Below are positions 45,092 to 55,400 of a DNA stretch of 64,000 nucleotides, one piece after another (the first letter of the stretch is position 1; the number at the start of each line of letters is the position of its first letter). Origin of the DNA: HGM04593 sp045660825 (GTDB lineage: Bacteria > Bacteroidota > Bacteroidia > Bacteroidales > Bacteroidaceae). The notes beneath the pieces were generated by a model. The model was not told where the DNA came from and ran no database searches. It was given only the letters and a program-made list of their open reading frames with translations. The stretch covers positions 26,029 through 90,028 of the forward strand of contig JAZREN010000028.1 of the NCBI GenBank assembly GCA_045660825.1. The letters are read 5' to 3'. The position numbers were made by a program, and so were the translations under genes.

Positions 45092-45685
45092 GACATAAAA
45101 CTGATTTTTTTTGTTTTTTTTCTTCAAAAAAATTGTTTTTCCAGTCAAAAGCCACAACCAGATACCTCAAAACGAGGTTATGAGTACATATTAAACACAA
45201 AATCATACTATATAATAGGAGAAAGAGTACGCTATTTTACATGCGATTACCCAACAAGCATGGCACATATACAAGCCCACACCCAAACAACCCGAAGCCC
45301 TCAAGCACCATACACCCCGAACACAAAGCACGCCACACTACAGCTCGTCACGATTCACAGCTTTCATTAAACACAATATCCAAATCACGTCAAAACAAAA
45401 TGGCGGGCACACAACGCCAAGCCACACACAGGAGACAACTATCGCACACCGCCACCATTACACCTCCACAACAACCATCATGATAATTTTTATTTACAAA
45501 TTAAAAGAAATATCTATTTTACAAACCCGAAACGAACAACAAAACAAAATTTACCAACAAACGTTTTCTTTGTTTTAGCGTTAAATTAACAGTAAAATAA
45601 AGGACTTTAGGAATATATTATGTATTTTTGCAGAAATTATATAGAAAATCCATCATCGACAACATCGTCTACGGAGAATGCAAAT
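45092..45685. other. C/A-rich non-coding region upstream of the tyrosine kinase gene
   Basis: No gene is supported. From about 45240 to 45480 the plus strand is strikingly poor in G and rich in A and C, with CACACA- and ACACC-like runs. The open frame at 45241-45483 encodes only a Thr/His/Pro/Ser-rich chain without domain features. TATTTTTG at 45623-45630 is the likely -7 box for the kinase gene and rules out the frame's upstream start at 45620. Confidence 0.55.
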
Positions 45686-48115
45686 ATGAAAGCCACAAAA
45701 AGCAACCCAAAGAGAAAGGAACAGGCAAACAGCATAAGCATTAGCGAACTATTATACGCAATGCTGTCAAAATGGTATCTGTTCGTCACATCTACAGCCC
45801 TACTGGTTGGATATTCACTATACAACATCGCAAGAATAGAGCCTGTATACACACGCCATGCCCAAATCCTCATCAAATCGTCACAAAGAGGAACAAGCCT
45901 CGACGAGCAGATGGAAACATTTGCCAACATGGGATTCCGCTCCTCAACAAGCACATACAATGAAATCTATGCATTCAGAGCCCCCGAAACAACCATAGAG
46001 ACTGCACGCAGACTGAATCTGCAGACCGAATACTCATTAAAAGGGAAATTCCACCCCACAACACTTTATGGCAGCACCGTACCGGCTCATGCAACATTCT
46101 GCGACATAGACATCCAGAACATTGCCGGCTTCGACATCGAGATTATGCCGGACAGCACATTCAGAATGTTCAATTTCACCGGCAGCACCATAACAGGAGA
46201 ACGCACAGTCGAAGGCAAGTTTTCCACCGACTCGCTGATCTTTGCAGGCACACCAATAGGCACCGTAGCGCTCACATTAAACCCAATGTACAAGATAAGG
46301 AAACCCATCACCTATTCCGTAAGACACATAGGGCTCAACAATGCAGTAAGCAAATACGTAAACAAACTATCTTACAACATCAACGACGAGCGCAATGACA
46401 ATGCCATATCAATTTCAATCAACGATCACTCCATAGAGCGCGCCGACGACATATTGAAAACCGTAATTGAAGTATACAACGAAAACTGGATAAAAGACAA
46501 GAATAAAGCTGCAAGAGAAACAAAAACATTCATTGACGCGAGATTAGGATTCGTCAGCGACGAACTCGACAGGATTGAGAGCAATATCTCCGCCTTTAAA
46601 AGCGACAATCTGCTGCCGGACATTGAAGCACAGTCCGAAATGCAGCTGACAAAAGAACGCGAGCTCAACAAACAGCGCGTTGCAGCACAGAAAGAACTGG
46701 AGCGAAGCGAGTATTTCTTGAAAAACGTAAAAGACAAGTCGAAAGTACATTCATTACTCCCGTTGAACTCAGGCATCAGCAACTCCAACATCAACTCGCA
46801 AATTACCCAGTTCAACACAATGATGATTGAGCGCAACAACCTTGCGAACAAAAGCAGCGATGACAACCCCGCCGTAAAGGACATGGACCTTATCCTGTCT
46901 TCACTGCGCAGCGCAATTATCTCATCAATCAGTACCCACATAAAAGGAATAACGACAAAATTGGAGTCACTCGACAAAGAGAACAAAGCCTTGCAGAGTG
47001 AAATCGCCAAGAACCCAACACATACCACATTCCTTGCCAGCGCCGAAAGAGAGCAGAGCGTAAAAGAGAACATCTATCTTTTCCTCTTACAGAAAAGGGA
47101 AGAAAACCTCCTCTCACAGGAGTTCACCCCCAACAGGACACGCATACTCACTCCCCCATCGGGCTCATACATCCCGACAGCACCACAAAAGACACGTTCC
47201 CTGTTTCTTGCAGCAATCATAGGCTTGCTCATCCCGGCTGCGCTCATATGCCTTTGGGAAGTCTCTAATACAAGAGTCAGAGGCCGAAAAGACCTCGACA
47301 TGCTGAGCATGCCTATCATTGGCGAGATTCCACAAAATGACAAAAGCGGATTCAACCGCGTAGCACGTTTATTCAAGGCAATACAACCCGGTGGCAGCAA
47401 GAAGAAAGAAGAGAAGACATCTTGCGTGGTAAAAGCAGGCTCACGCAACGCCATCAACGAAGCATTCCGCGTGTTGAGAACCAATCTTGAGTTCATCACA
47501 CGCGACAAGAAACAGAATATAATAATCTTCACCTCATTCAACCCAGGCAGCGGAAAGACATTCTGTATCCTCAACACTGCAATGAGCCTTGCCATCAAAG
47601 GAGAAAGCGTGCTTTTGATTGACGGCGATATGCGCCACGCATCATTGTCAAACTATACCGATTCCAATGAAACCGGCTTGAGCAATTATCTTGCCAATGA
47701 AGTCAATTCATTGAGCGATATCACCGTACAGGACAACAACTACCCCAGCCTGCACATTATCCCGACAGGAACAATCCCTCCCAACCCGACCGAGTTGCTC
47801 GAGTCGGAGCGTTTTGCCCAATTACTGGAGGACGCCAAAAGAAAATACAAATACATTTTCATTGACTGTCCGCCAATTGATATTGTAGCCGACACGCACA
47901 TCATTGAAAAATTTGCAACAAACAGCATATTCCTCATACGTTGCGGTTTGTTGGAACGCTCAATGCTTGGAGAGATTGAGAACATCTACAACGACAAGAA
48001 ACTCCGCAACCTGTCGGTTATCCTTAACGGCATAGACATGAAAGCCGGAAAATACGGATACAAGTATGGATACAACAACGGCAGCAGCTATTCCTACGGT
48101 CCAAAGAAAAAATAA
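45686..48115 (+). CDS. Wzc-like polysaccharide co-polymerase / tyrosine autokinase
   Basis: An 809-residue inner-membrane protein controlling capsule or exopolysaccharide chain length. I choose the ATG at 45686 because the one at 45620 overlaps a promoter box. A Wzz domain starts at the first membrane helix (WYLFVTSTALLVGYSLYNI, about residues 29-47). Long periplasmic coiled-coil segments follow, then the second helix (SLFLAAIIGLLIPAALICLW, about 505-525). The cytoplasmic kinase has Walker A PGSGKT at 620-625, Walker A' VLLIDGDMR and Walker B IFIDCPP. The Tyr-rich tail (YGYKYGYNNGSSYSYG) is the autophosphorylation cluster. No Wza, Wzx or phosphatase gene is adjacent, so it is an orphan here. 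Confidence 0.93.
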   Translation: MKATKSNPKRKEQANSISISELLYAMLSKWYLFVTSTALLVGYSLYNIARIEPVYTRHAQILIKSSQRGTSLDEQMETFANMGFRSSTSTYNEIYAFRAPETTIETARRLNLQTEYSLKGKFHPTTLYGSTVPAHATFCDIDIQNIAGFDIEIMPDSTFRMFNFTGSTITGERTVEGKFSTDSLIFAGTPIGTVALTLNPMYKIRKPITYSVRHIGLNNAVSKYVNKLSYNINDERNDNAISISINDHSIERADDILKTVIEVYNENWIKDKNKAARETKTFIDARLGFVSDELDRIESNISAFKSDNLLPDIEAQSEMQLTKERELNKQRVAAQKELERSEYFLKNVKDKSKVHSLLPLNSGISNSNINSQITQFNTMMIERNNLANKSSDDNPAVKDMDLILSSLRSAIISSISTHIKGITTKLESLDKENKALQSEIAKNPTHTTFLASAEREQSVKENIYLFLLQKREENLLSQEFTPNRTRILTPPSGSYIPTAPQKTRSLFLAAIIGLLIPAALICLWEVSNTRVRGRKDLDMLSMPIIGEIPQNDKSGFNRVARLFKAIQPGGSKKKEEKTSCVVKAGSRNAINEAFRVLRTNLEFITRDKKQNIIIFTSFNPGSGKTFCILNTAMSLAIKGESVLLIDGDMRHASLSNYTDSNETGLSNYLANEVNSLSDITVQDNNYPSLHIIPTGTIPPNPTELLESERFAQLLEDAKRKYKYIFIDCPPIDIVADTHIIEKFATNSIFLIRCGLLERSMLGEIENIYNDKKLRNLSVILNGIDMKAGKYGYKYGYNNGSSYSYGPKKK

Positions 48116-48136
48116 GCAGATTACATATAATGACAG

Positions 48137-48171
48137 CAAGCGCTTCACAGACAGTGAGGCGCTTGTTTTTT
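48137..48171 (+). terminator. Terminator after the tyrosine kinase gene
   Basis: A 12-bp stem with one G-U pair (48137-48148 with 48154-48165) and a 5-base loop is followed by TTTTTT. Confidence 0.88.
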
Positions 48172-48337
48172 ACATGCAACAAATAGCATTTCTACTTTCG
48201 CGCGACTAAAGTAGAAAATAAAGACCCTTTCTTTCATGTTCTTTCATCGCGTGAAAGAATCTACTGCATAAATTCAATTTTGACACACCTTTTTTGCTAC
48301 TGAGCCACAATTAAGGTTGAGGAGTGCACAAATAGAT

Positions 48338-48370
48338 AAAAAAAGGCGAACGTGATATCACATTCGCCTT
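48338..48370 (-). terminator. Terminator of the SRP RNA
   Basis: On the minus strand AAGGCGAA, then an inner GTGATATCAC palindrome, then TTCGCCTT form a near-perfect hairpin (48343-48370), followed by a 7-base T-run (48344-48338). It marks the direction of the RNA gene. Confidence 0.9.
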
Positions 48371-48374
48371 ATGG

Positions 48375-48475
48375 GTGGGTAAGCTACCTACATCGCGCCG
48401 CTACAACCTACTACCTTTGCTGCGGTCAAGCCCTGGAGGATTCGCAGGGAGCTGGCCGTATAGGACTTACCCATA
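48375..48475 (-). ncRNA. ffs: Signal recognition particle RNA (small bacterial type)
   Basis: A roughly 100-base structured RNA on the minus strand. The ends pair (GGGTAAG 48472-48466 with CTTACCC 48383-48377). The middle carries the helix 8 signature: CCTGCGAATCCTCCAGG, then the loop side, then GCAGCAAAGG, equivalent to the CAGG...AGCA internal-loop pair that binds Ffh. The apical tetraloop region reads CTTGACC instead of the GGAA of E. coli, so it is a UNAR/GNAR-type variant. It is followed by a strong terminator and preceded by a promoter. The RNA guides ribosomes making membrane and secreted proteins. Confidence 0.85.
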
Positions 48476-48499
48476 TACTTGTCTAAAAAAATCTCGAGC

Positions 48500-48531
48500 C
48501 AAAGACACACTCTTGTGTTTTGTTTTGCAAA
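48500..48531 (-). promoter_or_regulatory. Promoter of the SRP RNA
   Basis: On the minus strand TTTG (48531-48528), 20 bases, then TGTCTTTG (48507-48500), one base off TAnnTTTG. Transcription would start close to the 5' end of the RNA. Confidence 0.6.
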
Positions 48532-48540
48532 GGTTGTGCC

Positions 48541-48605
48541 AACGAGTGAAACGCAAAACTTGTTTTAGCGTTTTGCAACGAGTGCCGCCAATGTTCGCCA
48601 ACTTT
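48541..48605 (+). repeat. Dispersed palindromic repeat, copy A
   Basis: ACGAGTGAAACGCAAAAC, TTGTTTTAGCGTTTTGC, ACGAGTGCCGCCAATGTTC in order. The arms GCAAAAC and GTTTTGC pair. It aligns by eye with copies at 55854-55910, 58763-58862 (reverse) and 62566-62660. Confidence 0.65.
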
Positions 48606-48770
48606 AACGTTGGCAAAGATAGTGCTTTTTTTCCATTTACCAAAGCACAATGATAAAATAATTTCCAACGACCACACAGAATCACACAAATGCCAAGCAA
48701 TTAGAATAACAAAAACACTGTTTTCACTAAAAGCCTTAGCCTAAATATTAAAAATTATTAAACAATAATT

Positions 48771-48801
48771 ATTGACGTGTAATGTTTTTTTAGTATCTTC
48801 G
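48771..48801 (+). promoter_or_regulatory. Promoter of the secreted protein at 48901
   Basis: TTG at 48772-48774, 19 bases, then TATCTTCG at 48794-48801. The roughly 95-base leader ends with TTTATTAACCAAAA before the ATG, a motif also found in front of the paralogue at 52421. Confidence 0.7.
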
Positions 48802-48900
48802 CGAGCCTTAAAAGAACTCCAATATATAAATAGGAGTAAAAGGACGCAAATAGACAGAGAGACTAAAACAAATTATATTTATTAACCAAAAATTTATCTT

Positions 48901-51900
48901 ATGAAGAAATTTTTACTTTCGATTTTCTGCTTGTTCAGCTTGGTAAGCCTTGCCACAGCAGAAGAGTACGCCTACACTTTCGAAAAGAAAACGTTCTTAT
49001 CAAACGGAACTGTTGCTTTGGGTGAAGTCGAGTGGACTCTTGCTGGTGATGGAAATTACTGGGGTTGGGACAGCAACAATGGTAGGGGACAACAATTTGG
49101 TTCAGGCAGTTCACCTTACAAGACCATGACACTGTCAACAAACGACATCAGTGGCACTATTTCTAAAATCACCATCAACACCAGTGGTGCATCTGACATC
49201 AAAGGCTCATTTACCATAACTGTTGGTGGAACTGAAATTGGCAATGCAACTTTGACAAAAACTGCAACCGACTACTCTTTTGATTGCAATGCATCTGGCG
49301 ACATCATTTTGTCATACACCCAGACATCAAGCAAGGCAATATACATCAAATCTATTGCCATTGAGTACACTGCAGCTCCAGCTGCAGGCGTTGCAACTCC
49401 AACATTCTCAGTTGAGGCAGGTACAAAGTACAACCCATTCAGCGTTGAGATTGCAGCCGAAGAGGGCGCAACAGTTTACTACACACTCGATGGCACAGAG
49501 CCAACAGCAGAGAGTACAGTTTACAGCGAGGCTATCGCATTCAACGAGTTCGGCACATCAACAACACTCAAGGCTGTAGCAGCCGTTGACGGCGAGCTGA
49601 GCAACATCGCATCAGCAACATACTCACTTGAGGTTGCAGCACCTGTATTCTCTGTTAAGGGCGGTGTTTACGAGAAGCTCACAGGCGAGACAGCATTGAA
49701 GTTCACATGCGAAACCGAGGGTGCTACAATCCACTACAACAACCGTGGTGGCGACCCAAAGACCGAGGGTTCAAAGAGCTACGGAAGCCTTTCAGTGCTT
49801 TCTACAGCTGAGGTTAAGGCTGTTGCTTATGTAGAGGTAGAGGGCGAGAAGATTTACAGCGCTGTTGTAAGCGAGAAATACTACATCTCTCCAGTTAAGC
49901 CTTATGAGAAGGCTACAGAGTTCGTTGCAGGCGAGTATCTCATCCACGCAAACGGCTTTGCAGCTACAGCATTGAGCGAGACAAAGAGCTATGACTACCT
50001 TCCACAGTTCGCAGTTGCAGCTAACGGCAATTTCATTGAAACAAACGCATTCTACGCGTTCACATTCACCGAGGTTGAGGGCGGCTACACTATCCAGGAC
50101 GCATTCGGTCGCTATGTATACCAGACCGGTACATACAACAGCTTCAATGTAGCAACAGAGATGCCTGCTGAGGGCGCTGTATGGACAGTTGCCATTGACG
50201 AGACAACTGGTGAGGCAACTATCACAAATACATCAGTAAACAAGTACATTCAGTACTCAGCACAGCACAAGTCATACGGTTCTTACGCTACAGCGCAGAG
50301 CAACGCCTTCAAGCCATCACTATACAAGCTTGGCGAGTATCCAACAATGACTGTAACTCCTGCGAACTGGGAGACAATCCCTGCATTCGAGAAGGTGACA
50401 ATCACTTGCGAGAGCGGTATCCAGTACAACGAGACCGAGGAGAACTACCCATACTACACTATCGGTTGGGACTACACTCCAAAGGAGTTCAACAATGCAG
50501 TAGTTGTTAACGAGAACACTATCGAGCTTACATTCAACGAGCCAATAGCAGACAACGGCGACTACCGCGTAGTTCTCCCCGAGGGCTTGTTCATCCTGAA
50601 CCCCAACGGTCTTGCAATGCCAAGCGCAAAGACAGAGTGCACATACACTGTTGAGAATCCAAATGTACTTGAGATTATCTACGCTAACCCAGAGAATGGC
50701 GACCAGGTTAAGAGCATCGAGTACCTCTACTTCGAGTACAGCCAGAACATCATTAACCAGGTTGAGGGTGCAGTTATCACAAACGAGAAGGGCGAGGAAT
50801 TCCCATTGACAGTTACATACACTGACAGCTGGGGCGACAACACTCCTTACAACGCACTCTGTTTGAAGACCGCTGAGCCTATCACTGCTGCAGGTACATA
50901 CACATTCGTTCTCAAGAAGGAGTATGCTTACACTGACGCCGGCGTGAGACTCACAGAGGATATCACATACACATTTACACTCGTAGAGGGCTTGAAGATT
51001 ACCGGCAGCACACCTGCTGATGGCGCTGAGGTTGAGGCTATTGAGGAAATTCTCATCGAGTTCAACCAGGATATCATTTGCTATGCCGAGGCATTCATGC
51101 TTGCCGGTGACAATGGTGAAGAGTACTACCTCCTCCCAGCAGAGACTGCAAAGGACGGTAGCGAGTTGCCATTCAACGTTGTACGCATTGTAGCCGAGAC
51201 TCCAATCACTGCAGCCGGCACATACACACTCTACATCAACGAGTGGACTATCGTTAACAGCAGCTGGGAGACTCTTTCTGAGCAGACTTTGACATTCACT
51301 ATCCCAGGCGCAGCTGAGCCTTTGGCAGTAATTGCACAGACTCCTGCAGCTGACGAGGAGGTTGAGAGCTTCTCTGCTATCACATTCGAGTTCAACAAGG
51401 ATATTGAGTTCATCCAGGCTGCCGGCGGTACAGGCACTGGAACTGGTACAGGCACTGGCACTGGTACAGAAACTGGTACTGGTACTGGCACAGGAACTGG
51501 TACTGGTACTGGCACTGGTACAGGTACTGGTACAGGAACTGGTACAGGAACTGGTACTAGCGGCCCTGCACAGTATATCAAGTTGAAGGATGCTAATGGT
51601 GGTGTTACTGCTACATACTGGGTTAGCGCAGCTACTATCGATGGTGCAACAGTTACATTTGTACCTGAGATGAATGCGACTATCTCAAATCCAGGTACAT
51701 ATACATTCGAAATCCCTGCAGGTCTTATCAAGGCTACAGACGGCGAAGAGTACGCCGGTGGCACATTCACATTCACTGTAGCCGAGGAAACTGCTATCGA
51801 GGATGTTGATGCAGAGGTTGAGAACAACATTATCTACGACCTCTCTGGCCGTCGCATTGCAGAGATTACCAAGTCTGGTATCTACATTGTTAATGGCAAA

Positions 51901-51918
51901 AAGGTACTTGTAAAGTAA
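48901..51918 (+). CDS. Secreted multidomain protein with chitobiase-like and Ig-like domains, Gly-Thr tract and T9SS-like tail
   Basis: A 1005-residue protein with signal peptide MKKFLLSIFCLFSLVSLATA. A beta-sandwich domain (residues 25-160) is followed by two chitobiase/hexosaminidase C-terminal-like domains (about 165-245, with GATVYYTLDGTEPT, and 248-335). A unique region comes next (about 335-480). Then come SbsA-type Ig-like domains, recognisable by STPADGAEVEAIEEI and QTPAADEEVESFSAI. In the last Ig domain a loop is replaced by 22 dipeptides of Gly-Thr (one Glu-Thr) between FIQAAG and SGPAQYIKL. It ends with the sorting tail IYDLSGRRI...GKKVLVK. There is no catalytic motif. It is probably a surface adhesin or glycan-binding protein exported by a type IX-like route. 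Confidence 0.88.
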   Translation: MKKFLLSIFCLFSLVSLATAEEYAYTFEKKTFLSNGTVALGEVEWTLAGDGNYWGWDSNNGRGQQFGSGSSPYKTMTLSTNDISGTISKITINTSGASDIKGSFTITVGGTEIGNATLTKTATDYSFDCNASGDIILSYTQTSSKAIYIKSIAIEYTAAPAAGVATPTFSVEAGTKYNPFSVEIAAEEGATVYYTLDGTEPTAESTVYSEAIAFNEFGTSTTLKAVAAVDGELSNIASATYSLEVAAPVFSVKGGVYEKLTGETALKFTCETEGATIHYNNRGGDPKTEGSKSYGSLSVLSTAEVKAVAYVEVEGEKIYSAVVSEKYYISPVKPYEKATEFVAGEYLIHANGFAATALSETKSYDYLPQFAVAANGNFIETNAFYAFTFTEVEGGYTIQDAFGRYVYQTGTYNSFNVATEMPAEGAVWTVAIDETTGEATITNTSVNKYIQYSAQHKSYGSYATAQSNAFKPSLYKLGEYPTMTVTPANWETIPAFEKVTITCESGIQYNETEENYPYYTIGWDYTPKEFNNAVVVNENTIELTFNEPIADNGDYRVVLPEGLFILNPNGLAMPSAKTECTYTVENPNVLEIIYANPENGDQVKSIEYLYFEYSQNIINQVEGAVITNEKGEEFPLTVTYTDSWGDNTPYNALCLKTAEPITAAGTYTFVLKKEYAYTDAGVRLTEDITYTFTLVEGLKITGSTPADGAEVEAIEEILIEFNQDIICYAEAFMLAGDNGEEYYLLPAETAKDGSELPFNVVRIVAETPITAAGTYTLYINEWTIVNSSWETLSEQTLTFTIPGAAEPLAVIAQTPAADEEVESFSAITFEFNKDIEFIQAAGGTGTGTGTGTGTGTETGTGTGTGTGTGTGTGTGTGTGTGTGTGTSGPAQYIKLKDANGGVTATYWVSAATIDGATVTFVPEMNATISNPGTYTFEIPAGLIKATDGEEYAGGTFTFTVAEETAIEDVDAEVENNIIYDLSGRRIAEITKSGIYIVNGKKVLVK
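51427..51558 (+). repeat. Hexanucleotide tract coding (Gly-Thr)n, 22 units
   Basis: 132 bases of the pattern GGN-ACN, 22 units. All encode Gly-Thr except one Glu-Thr (GAAACT). Synonymous third bases vary (GGT, GGC, GGA; ACT, ACA). The unit length keeps frame, so slippage changes length only. Confidence 0.97.
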
Positions 51919-52124
51919 CTTTTTGCTATCGGTGAGCTTTTTAGCGATTAGTCACGCGTAGCGTGGCGCAAGTCACGCCGCGTGGGTCGCTGAAAAAAAA
52001 GCGAGCCAACTGGCAAATAAAACAAATTGGGCAGGGAGAAATCCTTGCCCAATTTACATATAAAGGTACTTGTAAAGTAACAAGTTTAGTTGAAAGAATG
52101 GAAACATCCCCTATTCCACTTGAT

Positions 52125-52151
52125 CGCGTGAGAATTCTCGCGCGTTTTTTT
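52125..52151 (+). terminator. Terminator downstream of the orphan gene-end copy
   Basis: CGCGTGAG (52125-52132) pairs with CTCGCGCG (52137-52144) with one G-T pair; the loop is AATT and TTTTTTT follows. Confidence 0.88.
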
Positions 52152-52294
52152 CGCTTCCCCCAAAAATCAACGAACAGCACATACACAACATCAGGACACC
52201 AAACTTTCCACACGGACGATATCCAAACGAAGCCAAATTATTGACAATCAGAAATAAAATCGAATAAAATTCATTTAAAAGAATATATTTTTTC

Positions 52295-52302
52295 TATCTT
52301 TG
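52295..52302 (+). promoter_or_regulatory. -7 box for the secreted protein at 52421
   Basis: An exact TATCTTTG, 119 bases before the ATG. No clear -33 TTTG. Confidence 0.55.
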
Positions 52303-52420
52303 TATCTTGTAAATAGTACTTACTAAACAAAACTAACGACAAAAGCACGCTAAAAACGTCTTTACACTACTACACGAATAGCATTATTTAAACCTTATTT
52401 ATTAACCAAAACCAACGTTT

Positions 52421-55400
52421 ATGAGAAAATTTACTTTTTTCTTGTCACTGATTGTTGCTTTTGTAACAGCAACTGCACAGGAGGTGACCGTTACCAGCTT
52501 GGATCAGCTCAGTAACGACAAGACGTATTTCATTGAGAGCGCACGCTGCTTCTTGATGAACAATACGACTGCAAATGCCGATGGTATCTCTACCAGCACG
52601 GCAAAGAACCTTGGTACATCAACAGTTGCAAAAGACTGGAACGATGCAAACCAACAGTTCAAGATTGAAAACATTGACGGCAACTACTACCTTTATAGCG
52701 TAGGTGCTGCCAAGTATGTAACAAAAGACGGCGCATGGTCCGATACTGCAGTTGATGCATTGGAGATTACTCCATCATCAAACAGCACATACAACTGGAA
52801 GTTGTGTATCGCAGGCAATGGCATGAACTCTCAGGAGCCAAACCAGATGGATGCCGGAATCGTTGTCAACAGCTGGACCGATGAAGACCCCGGTAACCGT
52901 TACAAAATCATTGACACCGAGGCTTCAACAGTTGTAGTTGTCAACTACCCCAACGAGCTCACAGAGTTCGAGCAGAACAAATGCTACACAGTAAGCACAA
53001 CTAGTCGTGGCGGCTGGGCTGTGAAGGATGACCAATTCTGTTCTACTGTTGATGCAGGTTTGGGAGATACATCAAATCCAGAAGATGTTAACCAGCAGTT
53101 TGCTATTTTGAGCATTGACGGCGAGAACTACTACCTTTACAGTGTTGGTGCACAGAAGTTTGTAAATTCAGACAAATCACTTATTGCCGGCATTGGCGAG
53201 GCAATTGAGTTGGCCGATGCATCAAAGATGGGTGATTGCCGCGTACGCGTAAACTTCAAGGGCTACGCCGACAAGTACATAAATCTTGGTGGCAGCAAGC
53301 AGATGATTATAGACAGTTGGAGCGATGTTGATGCCGGTAATGCAGTTGCATTCATCGAGGCCGGTGAATTCGACCCCACAGCAGCACTTGCAATGTTGCA
53401 GCCTGCAACAGAACTCCAGGCTCTTGAGGCAGTTAGCACAGAACGTAATCCTCTTGAAACAGCCATCAACGGTCAGTACAAGTTGCAGGGTGTAAAGATC
53501 AACTTCAACGAGGTTGTTAAAAAGTACACAACAGACCTTAGCGGCGACTATGGTTACATCCTCGACGCCGAGGGCAACGAGGTTGCTAAGCTCAACAAGT
53601 GTATGGGCGGCAACGGCACAAGCAACACTTTCGCAACTCCTTATGCATCTACAGCCATCGAGACTCCGGGCACATACAAAGTTGTAGTTCTTCCAGGTGT
53701 TATCCTCAACGCCGATGGCACCAAGGAGTACAAGGGCGGTGAGTTCGAGTTCACAGTTGCTGAAAGAGCTGTTGAGGTTTCACCTTCGGCCGAGGATGGT
53801 TTCTGCTGGAACGAGACATACAACAATGTTGCAGATTTCAGCGAGTTTGTAATCACTGTCAAGTATGCTAAGAGCGATGTTGTCATCAACAATGACGTAA
53901 AGGCCACAATGACTACCGGCGAAACTGTATATGAGGCAACAGTTACAGTAGAGAAATCCGGAAACACACAGTATATCACATTGGCTTTTGACGGCGAGTT
54001 TGCCGAGGGCCGTTATACAATCAATGTTCCTGCAGGCTTGTTCACCGTTGACGGTGTAGCAAATGAGGAGTATGCACAGAGCACATTCACATACCGTAAG
54101 CCACAGTTGGAGATCACACGTGACTTCGACTCATGGGAGTCATATCTCGACCAGGTATGGTATATGCCTAAGGGCGCTATTATTACTATCGCAAATGCAG
54201 AGTCTGTAGAGGTTGACGAGACAAAGGTTGCAACAATCGCTGTTGGCGAGAGCGTTTACAACTCAACACTCAACTGGTACTATGACGACTGGAGCAACGC
54301 TTATTACATTGAACTCACATTCGAGGATTTCTTTGCCGAGGGCTTTGAGTTCGTTAAGGGCGACTACACATTCACACTCCCTGCAGGCCTTTACACTGTA
54401 AACGGTGTAGCCAATGAGGAGGCTGTGAAGACTTACACATACGGTGACCCAATCGTTGAGGAGTTCACAGTAATAAACGTTCTCCCTGCCCCAGGCAGCA
54501 CATTGGAGAGCCTCGACGCAATCTCTATCACATTCAGCAACGGCATGACACCTGACATCTTGCCTATCACATGTGGCGAGAAGACATATTACTTCATCTA
54601 TATGCAAGGTTTGTATGTAGCTGTTGACCAGATGACCTACGAGCCAATCGTAATCACAGAGCCAGGCACATACACACTCGACCTGAGCGAGCTCGAGGGC
54701 TTGACAGGCGAGAAGGTGTTCTCTTGGACTATTGCAGAGGCAGCTCCTGCTTTGGCAGTAGTTTCACAGACTCCTGCTGCTGACGAGGTTGTTGAGAGCT
54801 TCAGCTCAATCACAATCGAGTTCAACAAGGCTATTGAGTTCATCCAGGCTGCAGGCGGTACTGGCACTGGTACAGGTACAGACACAGGCACAGGCACAGG
54901 CACAGGCACAGGTACTGGTACAGGTACAGGTACTGGTACTGGCACAGGTACTGGCACAGGTACTGGCACAGGTACTGGCACAGGTACAGGAACTGGCACA
55001 GGAACTGGCACAGGAACTGGCACAGGAACTGGCACAAGCGGTCCTGCTCAGTACATCAAGCTGAAGGATGCAAACAACGGCGTTGTTGCTACATATTGGG
55101 TTAGCGCTGCAACAATCGATGGTGCAACTGTTACATTCGTTCCAGAGATGAATGCAAAAATCTCTAAGACAGGTACATATTCATTTGAGATTCCAGCAGG
55201 CCTCATCAAGGCTACTGACGGCGAGGAGTTCGCTGGTGAGACATTCACATTCACAGTAGAGGAGCCTATTGTATTTGAGGTTATAGCTCAGACTCCTGCC
55301 GCTGACGAGGAGGTAGAGAGTTTCTCTGCTATCACATTCGAGTTCAGCAAGGACATTGAGTTCATCCAGGCTGCCGGTGGTACAGGCACTGGAACTGGCA

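Larger units (their letters stand above)
48172..48900. other. Long non-coding region between the kinase and the secreted-protein cluster
   Basis: There is no protein gene. In order it holds about 165 bases without recognisable features, the SRP RNA with terminator and promoter on the minus strand (48338-48531), a copy of the dispersed palindromic repeat (48541-48605), and an AT-rich leader with the promoter for the gene at 48901. Confidence 0.75.
51919..52420. other. Intergenic region with hairpins and an orphan gene-end copy
   Basis: No protein gene is seen. The region holds a GC-rich palindromic cluster around 51950-51995 (CACGCGTAGCGTGGCGCAAG...). A 13-bp hairpin lies at 52024-52055. A stray 20-base copy of the upstream gene's last codons, AAAGGTACTTGTAAAGTAAC, lies at 52062-52081 (original 51900-51919). 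A terminator is at 52125-52151. The leader of the next gene has TATCTTTG at 52295-52302 and TTTATTAACCAAAA about 12 bases before its ATG. Confidence 0.75.

Noticed and set aside
45241..45483. An 80-codon open frame upstream of the tyrosine kinase
   Set aside because: G-poor base composition alone keeps the frame open. The product is a Thr/His/Pro/Ser-rich chain without domain or signal features.
51231..51830. Minus-strand open frames coding (Val-Pro)n, also at 54637-55035, 55288-55491 and 55504-55761
   Set aside because: They are the complement of the Gly-Thr tracts in strongly supported secreted genes. The repeat has no stops in these frames by construction, and no start or promoter fits.
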